64,000 nucleotides of DNA from the NCBI RefSeq assembly GCF_014161445.1, contig NZ_JABBXA010000006.1, forward strand, positions 62,001 to 126,000. The letters are read 5' to 3'. Numbering within the stretch: the stretch's first letter is position 1; each line of letters opens with the position of its first letter. The stretch is from Microbispora sp. H13382 (GTDB lineage Bacteria; Actinomycetota; Actinomycetes; Streptosporangiales; Streptosporangiaceae). The notes beneath the pieces were generated by a model, which did not search any database, was not told the origin of the DNA, and saw nothing but the letters and a program-made list of their open reading frames with translations. This document shows, one piece after another, positions 11,053 to 19,435 of this stretch. The translations under genes were made by a program, and so were the position numbers.

Positions 11053-11928
11053 TCACCCGGCCGCTGTGTGGGTGAGGACGGCGTCGGCCAGTTCCTCGTG
11101 CACCTCGGGCGGCAGGGTGTGGCCCATGCCCTTGACCGTCATCAGCCGGGCGCCGGGGATCCGCTCGGCGATCAGGGCGCCGTGGCCCGGCTTGGCGGGC
11201 TCGTGCGTGCCCTCGACGACCAGGGTGGGCGCCGTGATCCGGTGCAGGACGCCCACCGGCTCGAAGTCCGGCTTCGCCGCCGCCGCCAGCCGGTGGTTAA
11301 CCGCCGCGTCGAGGTCCCGCGCCCGGTCGTACAGGCGTTCGGCCAGCCTGCGCGAGGCGTCCTCGTCGAACGGCAGGCCGGTGCCGTGCAGCACGCGGTC
11401 CTCCGCGATCATGCGCTCGATCCGCTCGCGCCGGTCCCGCGGCGGCGGCGCGGTGATCAGCTCGCGGTAGAACGCGACGAACTCCGGCGTGGGCTCGGGC
11501 AGGCTGCCCTCGGGCTGCGGCTCGCCCATCAGCGCCCGCATGATCACCGCGCCCTCACCGCCGCCGAGCGGCGACGAGCCGATGACGGTGAGCGTCCGCA
11601 CGCGCTCCGGCCGCTCCACCGCGATCAGCTGCCCGAGCAGCCCGCCCGCCGAATGGCCGACCAGATGCGCGCTGTCCAGCCCGTGCGCGTCCATCACCCG
11701 CAGCACGTCGTCCTTGATGTCGTCCCATGTGTACGGATCCTTCTCGAAGTCGACGACGTCGGACATCCCGGTGTCGCGGTGGTCGTAACGGATCACGCGC
11801 CGGCCGCCGGCGGTCAGCCGGCCCACGAACTCGTCCGGCCACAGGATCCCCTGCGACATCGAACCCATCACCAGCACGATCGGCGCGTCGGCCGCGGCCC
11901 CGAACTCTTCACTCCAGATGTTTGGCAT
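11053..11928 (-). CDS. Alpha/beta-fold hydrolase
   Basis: A cytoplasmic alpha/beta hydrolase of 291 residues with an oxyanion region (APIVLVMGSMSQG), the nucleophile elbow LVGHSAGGLLGQL (about residues 89-101) and a C-terminal catalytic His in VKGMGHTLPPEV; VVEGTHEPAKPGHG precedes it. Substrate is unknown; relatives include esterases, haloalkane dehalogenase-like enzymes and polyketide-type esterases. It starts 3 nt after the stop of the LAL regulator gene and in the same direction, so the two form an operon and the hydrolase may serve a process that regulator controls. There is no clear ribosome-binding site of its own. Confidence 0.88.
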   Translation of the reverse strand: MPNIWSEEFGAAADAPIVLVMGSMSQGILWPDEFVGRLTAGGRRVIRYDHRDTGMSDVVDFEKDPYTWDDIKDDVLRVMDAHGLDSAHLVGHSAGGLLGQLIAVERPERVRTLTVIGSSPLGGGEGAVIMRALMGEPQPEGSLPEPTPEFVAFYRELITAPPPRDRRERIERMIAEDRVLHGTGLPFDEDASRRLAERLYDRARDLDAAVNHRLAAAAKPDFEPVGVLHRITAPTLVVEGTHEPAKPGHGALIAERIPGARLMTVKGMGHTLPPEVHEELADAVLTHTAAG

Positions 11929-11931
11929 GGG

Positions 11932-14631
11932 CTAAAGCATGCTGTGCGGGGCCGCCGGCGCCTTCCGTAGAACTACTAGCCGCGCCAGTTCAGTACGCGA
12001 GGTGATGCCGAGCTTCGGATAGATCTTGTACAGGTGGTATTCGACCGTGCGCGGGCTGAGGAACAGCCGGGCGGCGATCTCCTTGCTGGTCGCGCCGTCC
12101 GCCACCAGGGTGGCGATGCGCAGTTCCTGCGGGGTGAGCGCGTCCAGCGCCGTTCCCCGAACATCCGGCGCCACCTCGGGCGTCGCCGGCGCGTCCTTCT
12201 CCCGCCGGACGCTCTCGCCCGCCGCGCGCAGCTCGCTGTACGCACGCCGCGCCCACGGAGCGGCTCCCGCGCGCCGGAACGTCTCCAGCGCCGCGCGCAG
12301 GTGCACCCTGGCCTCTCCCGGCCGGTGCGTGCGGCGCAGCCGCTCGCCCAGCAGGAGCCCCGTCCTGGCCGCCTCGAACGGGTTGGCGTGTAGCCGCGAC
12401 GCCTCGCCGAGCGCCTCGACGGCCCGGTCGTCCGGCAGGACCAGGCCGCGGCACCGGGCGAGCAGCGCCCGCGACTCGGCCGTTCCCGCGTGGGCCGACC
12501 AGCGCTCGTACGCCTCCAGCGCCGCCAGGGCGGCGTCGGCGTCGCCCGCGCCGGCGGCGGCCTCGATCCGGTCCGGCGTGCTCCGCCAGACCACGGTCGG
12601 ATGACCGGTTCCGGAGCCCGCGGTGACGATCGCGGTGAACCGGTCGTGCGCCGCGCCGAACCGGCCCAGGCACAGGTCGAGCATGGCCAGGGCGTACGCC
12701 GCGAGTCCGGCGCGCAGGCCGACCCGGTGCGGGACGGCGATGGCCAGCGCCTCCCTGGCGTACCGGCCGCAGGGCTCCTCCTCGCCGCGCAGGGCCGCCA
12801 CGGCCGCGAGGTTGGCCAGGTGCGCGGCCACGGTGTTGGCGTATCCGGCCTCGCGGGCCAGCTCCAGGCCCTCCTCGGAGACGGCCCGGCTCTCCGCGAG
12901 GCGCCCGGCCAGCCGTTCGGCGGTGGCGACGAACTCCAGCACCACGGGCAACTGGCCCGTCATCCCGGAGACCCTGGCCACCCGCCCGGCCCGCTCGGCC
13001 AGCTCGGCGGACAGGTCCACCTCGCCGAGATGGCTGGCCGCAGCCGACGCCCACAGGAAATCGGCCGCCTCGCGCAGCTCGCCCGTGCGGCCGAGCGCCC
13101 GCCTGAGCAGGGCGTGCCCGTCGCCGCCGGCGAGCGTCGCGCCGATGCCGGCGAGCACGTCGCGCAGGAACCCCTCCGGGAAGGCCGCCGCCCGCCGCCC
13201 GAACTCGACGATGGCCGCGGTGTCGCCGACGTACGACGCCGCCTCCGCCGCGTCGGCCAGCATGTCCAGGGTGTCGCCCGCCGACAGGATCCGCACGGCC
13301 TCGGCGGCGTCGCCGGAGTTCAGCTCGAACCGCCCCCGCAACTGGGCGATCTCCATGGTCAGCGCGGCGTCCGTCCCGGCGAACTCACGGGCCTCGGCCA
13401 GCAGGGACTCCGCCTGGCCGGGACGCCCGCCGAGCCAGGCGGCCACGGCGGCGTCCTTGAGCCGCCGGGCGCGCACGAGCGGTTCGGGGGTGAGCTCGGC
13501 GGCCCTGGTCAGGGCGGTGGCGGCGGCGCCGTACCCGCCCCGGTCCCGGTCACGCTCCGCGGCCAGCGCGAGCGCGGCGGCTACCGATTCGTCCTGACCG
13601 AGCGCGGCCCCGGCAAGGTGCCAGGCCCGCCGGTCCCCGCCGGACAGCTCGGCCAGCGCCGCGTGCGCCTCGCGGCGTCCGGCGGGGGACGCCGTCTCGT
13701 GCACCGCCGACCGGATCAGCGGGTGGCGGAACCGCACGTGCGTCCCGGACACGGCGACGAGCCCGGCGGACTCGAGCTCGGGCAGCGCGGCCTCGCCCGC
13801 GCCCAGCCGCCCGGCGGCCCGCAGCACCAGGTCGACGTCGCTCTCGACCGCCGCCAGCAGGGCGGTCAGCCGCGCCCCCGCCGACAGCGCGGCCACCCGG
13901 TCGCCGAAGAGCTGGGCACCGCCGGGCAGGGGATCGGGCAGCGGCTCCCGGCCCGCCCGCTGGGCGGGGGTGAGCAGCCGGGCCGTCTCGCGCAGCGCCA
14001 GCGGGTTGCCCCCGGTCAGCGCCACGAGGTCACGCCGGACCCGCGCCGCGAGCGTGAAACCGGCGTCGAGCAGTTCGGCGGCGGCCGGTCCGGCCAGCCC
14101 GGCGATCTCCAGCGAGGGCAGGCCCTTCACCGGCATGTCGCCGCGTACGGCCAGCGGCATCGCGATCGGCTCGGTGCCGAGCCGCCTGGCGGCGAACAGC
14201 AGGGCGTCGGCCGACGGCCGGTCCACCCACTGGAAGTCGTCGACGACGCAGATCAGCCCGTCCGGCGCGGCGGCCTCGGCCAGCAGCGACAGCACCCCGG
14301 CCGCCAGCAGGAACCGGTCACCGGAACCGGCCGGGGCCAGCCCGAGCGCGCCGCGCACGGCCTCGGCCTGCGGTTCCGGCAGCGCGTCGAGCAGCCCGGT
14401 CACCGGCAGCAGCAACTGGTGCAGGGCGGCGAACGCCAGATCGGCCTCCGCCTCCACCCCCGTGGTCCGCAGCACGCGCATGGGGCCGCCCCGGGAGGCC
14501 GCCTGGTCGAGCAGCGCCGTCTTGCCGGCGCCGGCCTCGCCGCGCAGCACCAGCGCGCCTCCGGAGCCCTTCCGCGCCCGATCGATCAGCTCGTCGATCG
14601 CGGCCGTTTCCACCGATCTGCCGTACAGCAC
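11932..14631 (-). CDS. LAL-type LuxR transcriptional regulator with AAA ATPase domain
   Basis: Large ATP-binding regulator of the MalT/LAL class, about 899 residues. It starts LYGRSVETAAIDELIDRA, with Walker A GEAGAGKTALL (about 30-40) and Walker B LICVVDDFQWVD in the STAND ATPase. A long TPR-like alpha-helical region follows, ending in a GerE/LuxR helix-turn-helix (LTPQELRIATLVADGATSKE, then LFLSPRTVEYHL). GTG at 14631 is chosen because it places LYGR at the N-terminus as usual, and a TACAGT box (14645-14640) ends 8 nt upstream, suggesting a leaderless mRNA. An in-frame ATG at 14742 would add 37 residues. It is divergent from the coiled-coil gene and cotranscribed with the hydrolase. Confidence 0.9.
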   Translation of the reverse strand: MLYGRSVETAAIDELIDRARKGSGGALVLRGEAGAGKTALLDQAASRGGPMRVLRTTGVEAEADLAFAALHQLLLPVTGLLDALPEPQAEAVRGALGLAPAGSGDRFLLAAGVLSLLAEAAAPDGLICVVDDFQWVDRPSADALLFAARRLGTEPIAMPLAVRGDMPVKGLPSLEIAGLAGPAAAELLDAGFTLAARVRRDLVALTGGNPLALRETARLLTPAQRAGREPLPDPLPGGAQLFGDRVAALSAGARLTALLAAVESDVDLVLRAAGRLGAGEAALPELESAGLVAVSGTHVRFRHPLIRSAVHETASPAGRREAHAALAELSGGDRRAWHLAGAALGQDESVAAALALAAERDRDRGGYGAAATALTRAAELTPEPLVRARRLKDAAVAAWLGGRPGQAESLLAEAREFAGTDAALTMEIAQLRGRFELNSGDAAEAVRILSAGDTLDMLADAAEAASYVGDTAAIVEFGRRAAAFPEGFLRDVLAGIGATLAGGDGHALLRRALGRTGELREAADFLWASAAASHLGEVDLSAELAERAGRVARVSGMTGQLPVVLEFVATAERLAGRLAESRAVSEEGLELAREAGYANTVAAHLANLAAVAALRGEEEPCGRYAREALAIAVPHRVGLRAGLAAYALAMLDLCLGRFGAAHDRFTAIVTAGSGTGHPTVVWRSTPDRIEAAAGAGDADAALAALEAYERWSAHAGTAESRALLARCRGLVLPDDRAVEALGEASRLHANPFEAARTGLLLGERLRRTHRPGEARVHLRAALETFRRAGAAPWARRAYSELRAAGESVRREKDAPATPEVAPDVRGTALDALTPQELRIATLVADGATSKEIAARLFLSPRTVEYHLYKIYPKLGITSRTELARLVVLRKAPAAPHSML

Positions 14632-14740
14632 AACCGCAGACTGTATTGCGCGGCGGCGGACGGCGGATTCCCAGCCACCTCTGAGCGACTCCGCACTTTG
14701 CGTCAAGAAACGATCCAAAATGCCGCTATCGTGGCGGCCC

Positions 14741-15109
14741 ATGATGCGGTTGCGAGTGCTGGGCCTGTCGCGGCTGCGGCGGGCGCTGCTGTCCCGGCTC
14801 GACTCCCGGTACGTCTCCAAGCCCGACCACCGGCAGGACCTCAAGGACGCCCTGTGGGAGGTGCAGATGCTCCGCCGGGAGGTCGTGGCGCTGCGCGACG
14901 AGGTCGACCGGCTGCGGCGGGCCGCCGCGACGCCCGTGAAGCCGGCCGCGCCGCCCAAGGCGACCGCCGACCCCAAGGCCGCCGAGGCGCACCGGCTGGC
15001 CACCGAGACCGCCGAGGCGGTGGACACGCTGCTGCAGAACGAGATGCGCATCTGGCAGGCGATCGACGACCTGTCGGCGCGGGTCGGCGCTCCCGGACGG
15101 GCGAGGTAG
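14741..15109 (+). CDS. Small coiled-coil protein of unknown function
   Basis: 122 residues, no family recognised. The N-terminus is strongly basic (MMRLRVLGLSRLRRALLSRL). A heptad-like stretch follows (about 32-60: DLKDALWEVQMLRREVVALRDEV), then an Ala/Pro/Lys linker (about 66-85) and a second helix ending DDLSARVGAPGRAR. It probably self-associates through the coiled coil. A TATCGT box (14727-14732) ends 8 nt before the ATG, supporting a leaderless start there. It is followed after 6 bp by the PP-loop protein gene in the same direction, so it may be the first gene of that operon. The coding frame is supported by third-position GC; function is open. Confidence 0.7.
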   Translation: MMRLRVLGLSRLRRALLSRLDSRYVSKPDHRQDLKDALWEVQMLRREVVALRDEVDRLRRAAATPVKPAAPPKATADPKAAEAHRLATETAEAVDTLLQNEMRIWQAIDDLSARVGAPGRAR

Positions 15110-15115
15110 CCGGTC

Positions 15116-16342
15116 GTGCGCGTGCGGTGGACACGTGACGCGGAGGTCTGGCGCCTGGTCTTCCTGCTCGACGCGGAGGACGAGACCACGGGAGCCTGCA
15201 CCGACGGTCACCCGATCGAGCTGCGGACCAACTCCTGTCACGTGCGGACCGGGGCCGCCGGCGCGTCCCCGCACCCCGACCTGCTCGCCGTCGCCGCGTG
15301 GACCGTCGTCGCGCCGTGGACCAGGCGGCGGGTGACCTTCGACCGGCCGATCTCCCCGGGGCTCGCCGAGGCGCTGCGTACGGGGTGGGGCGTGGACGCC
15401 GGGCCGGTCGGGGCGGATCCGCGGACCGGCGCCCGGCTTGCGATCTCCTACAGCGGGGGCGCGGACTCGATGGCGGTGGCCACGATGTTTCCCGACGCGC
15501 CGTTCGTGCACTTCCAGCGGGTGAGCCACCCTCGGGTGCCCAACCGGTGGACGCACTACCGCTCCGAGGTGCTGGCGCAGCTCGTCCACAAGGCCGGGCG
15601 GGAGGTGCACGTCGTCCAGTCGGACCTCGAGTTCGTGCTGAGCCGGCCCCGGCCCGGGTTCCCCGAGCACCAGGCGGTGACGGCGGGCGCGCTGCTGCTG
15701 GCCGACGACCTCGACCTCGGCGGCGTCGCCTTCGGCCACGAACTGGGGTCGCGCTGGCTGGGCGGTGAGCGGTACACCCACCGCTACAGCCCGGACAACC
15801 CCATGTGGGCGGCCGACGGCCCGTGGGGCCGCCTGTACGCCGCGGCCGGCGTCGCGATGGTCCTCCCGGCCGGCGGCCTGAGCGAGCCCGTGACCATGCG
15901 GATGGCGATGGAGTCCGACCTCGCGCACCTGGTCCGCTGGTGCCTGCGCGGGGACATGGACGGCCCCTGCGCCAAGTGCTCCAAGTGCCTGCGCAAGGAG
16001 CTGATCCTGGCGGCCGTGGAGCGGCGGCCGCTGAACACGCCGATCACCGCCGCGATGCCCGCCGCGCGCGTATGGCAGGAGCCGCCGCCGTACGGTGGCC
16101 AGGAGACCATCGAATACGGGTGCGCGCACGTCCCGGGCATCGAGGAGACCCCCTTCGCCAGGGCGGCGGAGTTCCTCGGGGCGACCCCGGAGTCCGTACG
16201 GTGGCTGGAGCACTGTTATCCGCCCGCGCTCCGGGAGATCCCGGAGCCCTGGCGCGCCCGGGTCGAGGCGTACGTCGGTGAGCACGTCGGGCTGATGACG
16301 GAGGACGAGGCGCGCCGGGTGGAGACGTGGGGGGAACGATGA
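15116..16342 (+). CDS. PP-loop ATP-pyrophosphatase domain protein, MurL-like (function unproven)
   Basis: 408 residues. Residues 111-120 read SYSGGADSMA, the SGGxDS PP-loop of N-type ATP pyrophosphatases, which adenylate a carboxylate or a tRNA base and release PPi. A cysteine cluster follows, C276 and C285-AKC-SKC (285, 288, 291), probably a metal site. An N-terminal region of about 105 residues precedes the loop. The plan (N-domain, PP-loop, late CxxCxxC) resembles, from memory, MurL, the ATP-dependent epimerase of UDP-MurNAc-L-Ala-L-Glu, and differs from tRNA-thiolation enzymes such as MnmA. GTG at 15116. Its stop overlaps the D-aminopeptidase start (ATGA), so the two are translationally coupled. 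The domain is certain, the reaction is inference. Confidence 0.72.
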   Translation: MRVRWTRDAEVWRLVFLLDAEDETTGACTDGHPIELRTNSCHVRTGAAGASPHPDLLAVAAWTVVAPWTRRRVTFDRPISPGLAEALRTGWGVDAGPVGADPRTGARLAISYSGGADSMAVATMFPDAPFVHFQRVSHPRVPNRWTHYRSEVLAQLVHKAGREVHVVQSDLEFVLSRPRPGFPEHQAVTAGALLLADDLDLGGVAFGHELGSRWLGGERYTHRYSPDNPMWAADGPWGRLYAAAGVAMVLPAGGLSEPVTMRMAMESDLAHLVRWCLRGDMDGPCAKCSKCLRKELILAAVERRPLNTPITAAMPAARVWQEPPPYGGQETIEYGCAHVPGIEETPFARAAEFLGATPESVRWLEHCYPPALREIPEPWRARVEAYVGEHVGLMTEDEARRVETWGER

Positions 16343-17181
16343 AGATCTACCTGTCGGTGGACATGGAGGGGGTCACCGGGCTGACCGATCCCGAGGAGAT
16401 GCACCTCGGGGGCCGGGGGTACGAGCGGGGCTGCGAGCTGATGACCGGGGACGCCAACGCGGTCGTCCAGGGCGCCTTCGACGCGGGCGCCGCGTCCGTG
16501 CTGGTGAACGACGCGCACGGGTCCACCAAGAACCTCAGGATCGACCTGCTGGACGAGCGGGCCACGCTGGTCAGGGGTCCGGGCAAGCCGCACCGCATGG
16601 GGCAGGGCCTGGCGCCCGACATGGCCGCCGCCTGCTTCGCGGGGTACCACGCGCGCGCGGGCGTGCCGCACGGGGTGCTCAACCACACGTGGATGGGCAA
16701 GGAGATCCACAACGTCTACCTGAACGGCGAGATCTGCGGCGAGACCCGGCTGGTGGCCGGCTTCGCGGGCTCGATGGGCGTGCCGGTCGCGCTCGTCACC
16801 GGCGACGAGGCGGTGTGCGAGGAGGCCGGGGAACTGCTCGGCGACGTCGAGACGGTGGCCGTGAAGAAGGGCATCGACAAGTTCTCCGCCGAGCTGCTGC
16901 CCCCCGCGGTCGCCTGGCGGCGCATCCGCGAGGCCACGGCGCGCGCCCTGGGCCGGCTGCCGGACTTCCGGCCCTACGTGGTCGAGCCGCCGTACACGCT
17001 GGGCGTGGAGTGGAACTCCACCGCCATCGCCGCGGCCTGCTCGATCGTGCCCGGCGTGCGGCTCGCCGGGCCCCGGCACACGGAGTTCACCACGGGCGAC
17101 TACCACGAGATCATGGCGTTGTTCGGTATCTTTTCCATGATCGGCGGTCAGGTGGCCTGCGGCAGCGGCCGGTACGGCTGA
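16339..17181 (+). CDS. M55-family D-aminopeptidase (DppA-like)
   Basis: Zinc peptidase of 280 residues related to DppA, which removes N-terminal D-amino acids from short peptides such as D-Ala-D-Ala. MKIYLSVDMEGVTG supplies the metal-binding Asp8 and Glu10; the later zinc-ligand regions are visible in LVNDAHGSTKNL, HGVLNHTWMGKE and YLNGEICGETRL. No signal peptide is seen, so it acts in the cytoplasm. Its ATG at 16339 sits in an ATGA overlap with the PP-loop gene, and a strong hairpin follows its stop. This pairs a putative epimerase with an enzyme specific for D-residues, which suggests peptidoglycan-peptide or D-amino-acid peptide metabolism. Confidence 0.9.
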   Translation: MKIYLSVDMEGVTGLTDPEEMHLGGRGYERGCELMTGDANAVVQGAFDAGAASVLVNDAHGSTKNLRIDLLDERATLVRGPGKPHRMGQGLAPDMAAACFAGYHARAGVPHGVLNHTWMGKEIHNVYLNGEICGETRLVAGFAGSMGVPVALVTGDEAVCEEAGELLGDVETVAVKKGIDKFSAELLPPAVAWRRIREATARALGRLPDFRPYVVEPPYTLGVEWNSTAIAAACSIVPGVRLAGPRHTEFTTGDYHEIMALFGIFSMIGGQVACGSGRYG

Positions 17182-17182
17182 C

Positions 17183-17204
17183 ACCGGATCCCCCCGGATC
17201 CGGT
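17183..17204 (+). terminator. Terminator after the D-aminopeptidase gene
   Basis: ACCGGATCC (17183-17191) and GGATCCGGT (17196-17204) form a perfect 9-bp stem with a CCCC loop, 1 nt after the stop codon, ending in T residues. It separates the PP-loop/D-aminopeptidase operon from the amine oxidase gene. Confidence 0.75.
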
Positions 17205-17232
17205 TTCCCCCCAAGAAGAAAGAGCAGGCAGG

Positions 17233-18813
17233 GTGGGCAGTGACGGCGTGACCCGTGAACGTACGGGTGCGCTGACGCGGCGCGCCTTCCTGGTGGGGGT
17301 CGGCGCGGCCGGAGGCGCCGGGGCGATGTACGCGGCCATGGGCGCCCTCGGGCTCGCGCCCGACCAACAGCCGAAGGACTACACGCCGCCGAGCCGCTCC
17401 GACTTCGCGCTCAGCGGGAGGGGCGCCGGGTCCGTGGTGATCCTCGGCGCGGGGATCGCCGGCCTGGCCACCGCCTACGAACTCGGCAAGGCGGGGTACG
17501 ACTGCACGATTCTGGAGGCCAGGGACCGGGTCGGCGGGCGCAGCCTCACGCTGCGCGGCGGCGACCGGCTGCCCGAGCTGTCCGGTGAGACACAGGAGGC
17601 GAAATTCGGGGAGGGCGTCTACTTCAACGCCGGGCCGGCCCGCATCGCCCAGTGGATGGTCACCCTCGACTACTGCCGTGAGCTGGGCGTGCCCATCGAG
17701 TTGTTCGTCAACGAGAACTCCGGCGCGTACGTCTACAACCACGTGATGAAGGCCCCGGTGCGGGCCCGTACCGCGCGTGCCGACACCTACGGCTACATCA
17801 GCGAGCTGCTGGCCAAGGCCACCAGGACCGGCGCGCTGGACCGGCGGCTGTCGGCGGCGGACAAGGACCGCCTGCTCCACTTCCTGTCGGAGTTCGGCGA
17901 CATCGGCAGGCGCTACGTCTACACGGGGTCGGAGCGCAGGGGCTTCGCGACGTACCCCGGCGCCGGCGCGGGGGTGCCGCTCGGCGGCCCGCCGGCCCTG
18001 TCGGAGGTGCTCGGCTACGGACTCGGCCGGTCGATCGCGTTCCCGTTCGGTTTCGAGCAGGCCATGCCGATGTTCCAGCCGGTCGGCGGCATGGACGCCA
18101 TCGCGGTCGCGCTGGCCGACGCCGTCGGCCGCGACCGCATCCGCACCTCGACCGAGGTGAAGAAGATCACCAATCTGCCCGACGGCGTGGAGGTCGAGCA
18201 CACGGGCGGCCGCACCCGCGCGGACTACTGCGTCGCGGCCCTGCCGCCCCACGTGCTCGCGCGGGTCCCCGGCAACCTGGACGCCCGCGTCGTCGCGGCC
18301 CTGCGCACGCCCACCCCCGTGTCGGCCGGGAAGATCGGGCTGGAGTACCGCCGCCGCTGGTGGGAGACCGACGACCGCATCTACGGCGGCATCACCGAGA
18401 CCGACCTGGACATCGCCCACATCTGGTACCCCTCGTACGGTTTCCACGGCACGCGCGGGCTGGTCGTCGGCTACTACAACCTCGACGAGGACGCCGACGC
18501 GTACGGCCGTCTCGCCCACGCGGAGCGGCAGCGGCGGGCGCTCACGCAGGGCAAGAAGATCCACGGCGAGAAGTACCGGTCGGAGCTGCTGTCCAGCGTC
18601 TCGATCGCCTGGCAGCGGCAGCCGTACAGCGAGGGCGCCTGGGTCGCCTGGCCCTCCTACGAGGGCGCCTTCGCGCTCCTGCAGGAACCGGCCGGGCGGG
18701 TGTACTTCGCGGGCGACTGGCTCACCCACCTCATCGCCTGGCAGGCGGGGGCACTGGAGTCGGCCCGTAAGGTGGTCACCCGACTGCACGAGCGAGCCGT
18801 CAAGGAGGGCTGA
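17233..18813 (+). CDS. Tat-exported flavin monoamine oxidase family protein
   Basis: FAD-dependent amine oxidase-like protein of 526 residues. A twin-arginine signal is visible near the start (LTRRAFLVGVG, then a hydrophobic Ala/Gly stretch to about residue 45), so it is predicted to be exported folded with its FAD. The dinucleotide-binding fold follows: VVILGAGIAGLATAYELGKA (about 72-91) and the GG motif ILEARDRVGGRS. The C-terminal FAD motif is RVYFAGDWLTHLIAWQAGALES. The substrate amine is unknown; alternatives include protoporphyrinogen-oxidase-like or L-amino-acid oxidase activity. GTG at 17233 is used; GTG at 17248 is also possible. The YbaK-type gene begins directly after its stop, so they are cotranscribed. 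Confidence 0.88.
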   Translation: MGSDGVTRERTGALTRRAFLVGVGAAGGAGAMYAAMGALGLAPDQQPKDYTPPSRSDFALSGRGAGSVVILGAGIAGLATAYELGKAGYDCTILEARDRVGGRSLTLRGGDRLPELSGETQEAKFGEGVYFNAGPARIAQWMVTLDYCRELGVPIELFVNENSGAYVYNHVMKAPVRARTARADTYGYISELLAKATRTGALDRRLSAADKDRLLHFLSEFGDIGRRYVYTGSERRGFATYPGAGAGVPLGGPPALSEVLGYGLGRSIAFPFGFEQAMPMFQPVGGMDAIAVALADAVGRDRIRTSTEVKKITNLPDGVEVEHTGGRTRADYCVAALPPHVLARVPGNLDARVVAALRTPTPVSAGKIGLEYRRRWWETDDRIYGGITETDLDIAHIWYPSYGFHGTRGLVVGYYNLDEDADAYGRLAHAERQRRALTQGKKIHGEKYRSELLSSVSIAWQRQPYSEGAWVAWPSYEGAFALLQEPAGRVYFAGDWLTHLIAWQAGALESARKVVTRLHERAVKEG

Positions 18814-19329
18814 ATGCCGCTCGAATGGGTTCCCGCGTCCGACCGGCCGGACCTGCTCGCCGATCCGGTCGCCAAAGCCGTCGCCTCTCTCGATGTGAAG
18901 GTGGAGGTCGCCGGGATCGACCCCGAACTCTCCGACACCGCCGCCTTCTGCGAGCGGTACGGCGTGGCGATGGAGGACTCGGCCAACTGCGTCATCGTCG
19001 CCGCGAAGCGGGGCGGGGAGACGCGGTACGCCGCCGTCATGGTGCTGGCCACCGGGCGGGCCGACATCAACGGGATCGTGCGCCGTCACCTGGACGCGCG
19101 GAAGGCGTCCTTCGCCCCGCAGGCGGAGGCCGTCGAACTGACCGGAATGGAGTACGGCGGCATCACCCCGATCGGGCTGCCCGAGGGCTGGCCGGTGCTC
19201 GTTGACGAAAACGTGACCCGGCGGCCGTTCGTCGTGATCGGCAGCGGCGTCCGCCGCTCCAAGCTGGCGCTTTCCGGCGAGGCGCTGGTCGCGGCGGCCC
19301 AGGGGGAGGTCCTCGCGCTCACCGTTTGA
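18814..19329 (+). CDS. YbaK/aminoacyl-tRNA deacylase domain protein
   Basis: 171 residues matching the YbaK/ProX/INS fold that hydrolyses mischarged aminoacyl-tRNAs in trans. The recognisable region is ELTGMEYGGITPIGLPEGWP (about 109-128), equivalent to the conserved GG.(S/T)PIG loop, followed by VLVDENVTRRPFVVIGSG. AVMVLATGRADINGIVRRHL sits where the substrate-binding Lys/Gly region lies, but the conserved Lys is not obvious, so activity is uncertain. The ATG follows the amine-oxidase TGA with no gap; GGAGGG before it serves as ribosome-binding site. Which tRNA it edits cannot be told. Confidence 0.82.
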   Translation: MPLEWVPASDRPDLLADPVAKAVASLDVKVEVAGIDPELSDTAAFCERYGVAMEDSANCVIVAAKRGGETRYAAVMVLATGRADINGIVRRHLDARKASFAPQAEAVELTGMEYGGITPIGLPEGWPVLVDENVTRRPFVVIGSGVRRSKLALSGEALVAAAQGEVLALTV

Positions 19330-19435
19330 CCGTCCGCCTGGAACCCGTTTGCGTCTCTCCTCCGTTGTGCGGAGCGGAGATGTGGCGCGATGGTTCACTC
19401 ATGGGCGTTCTTTTAGTCGGTATGGTGCTTAGGCG

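Noticed and set aside
19330..19435. Riboswitch or RNA element ahead of the first kinase gene
   Set aside because: Only short, imperfect hairpins can be drawn; no known consensus fits.
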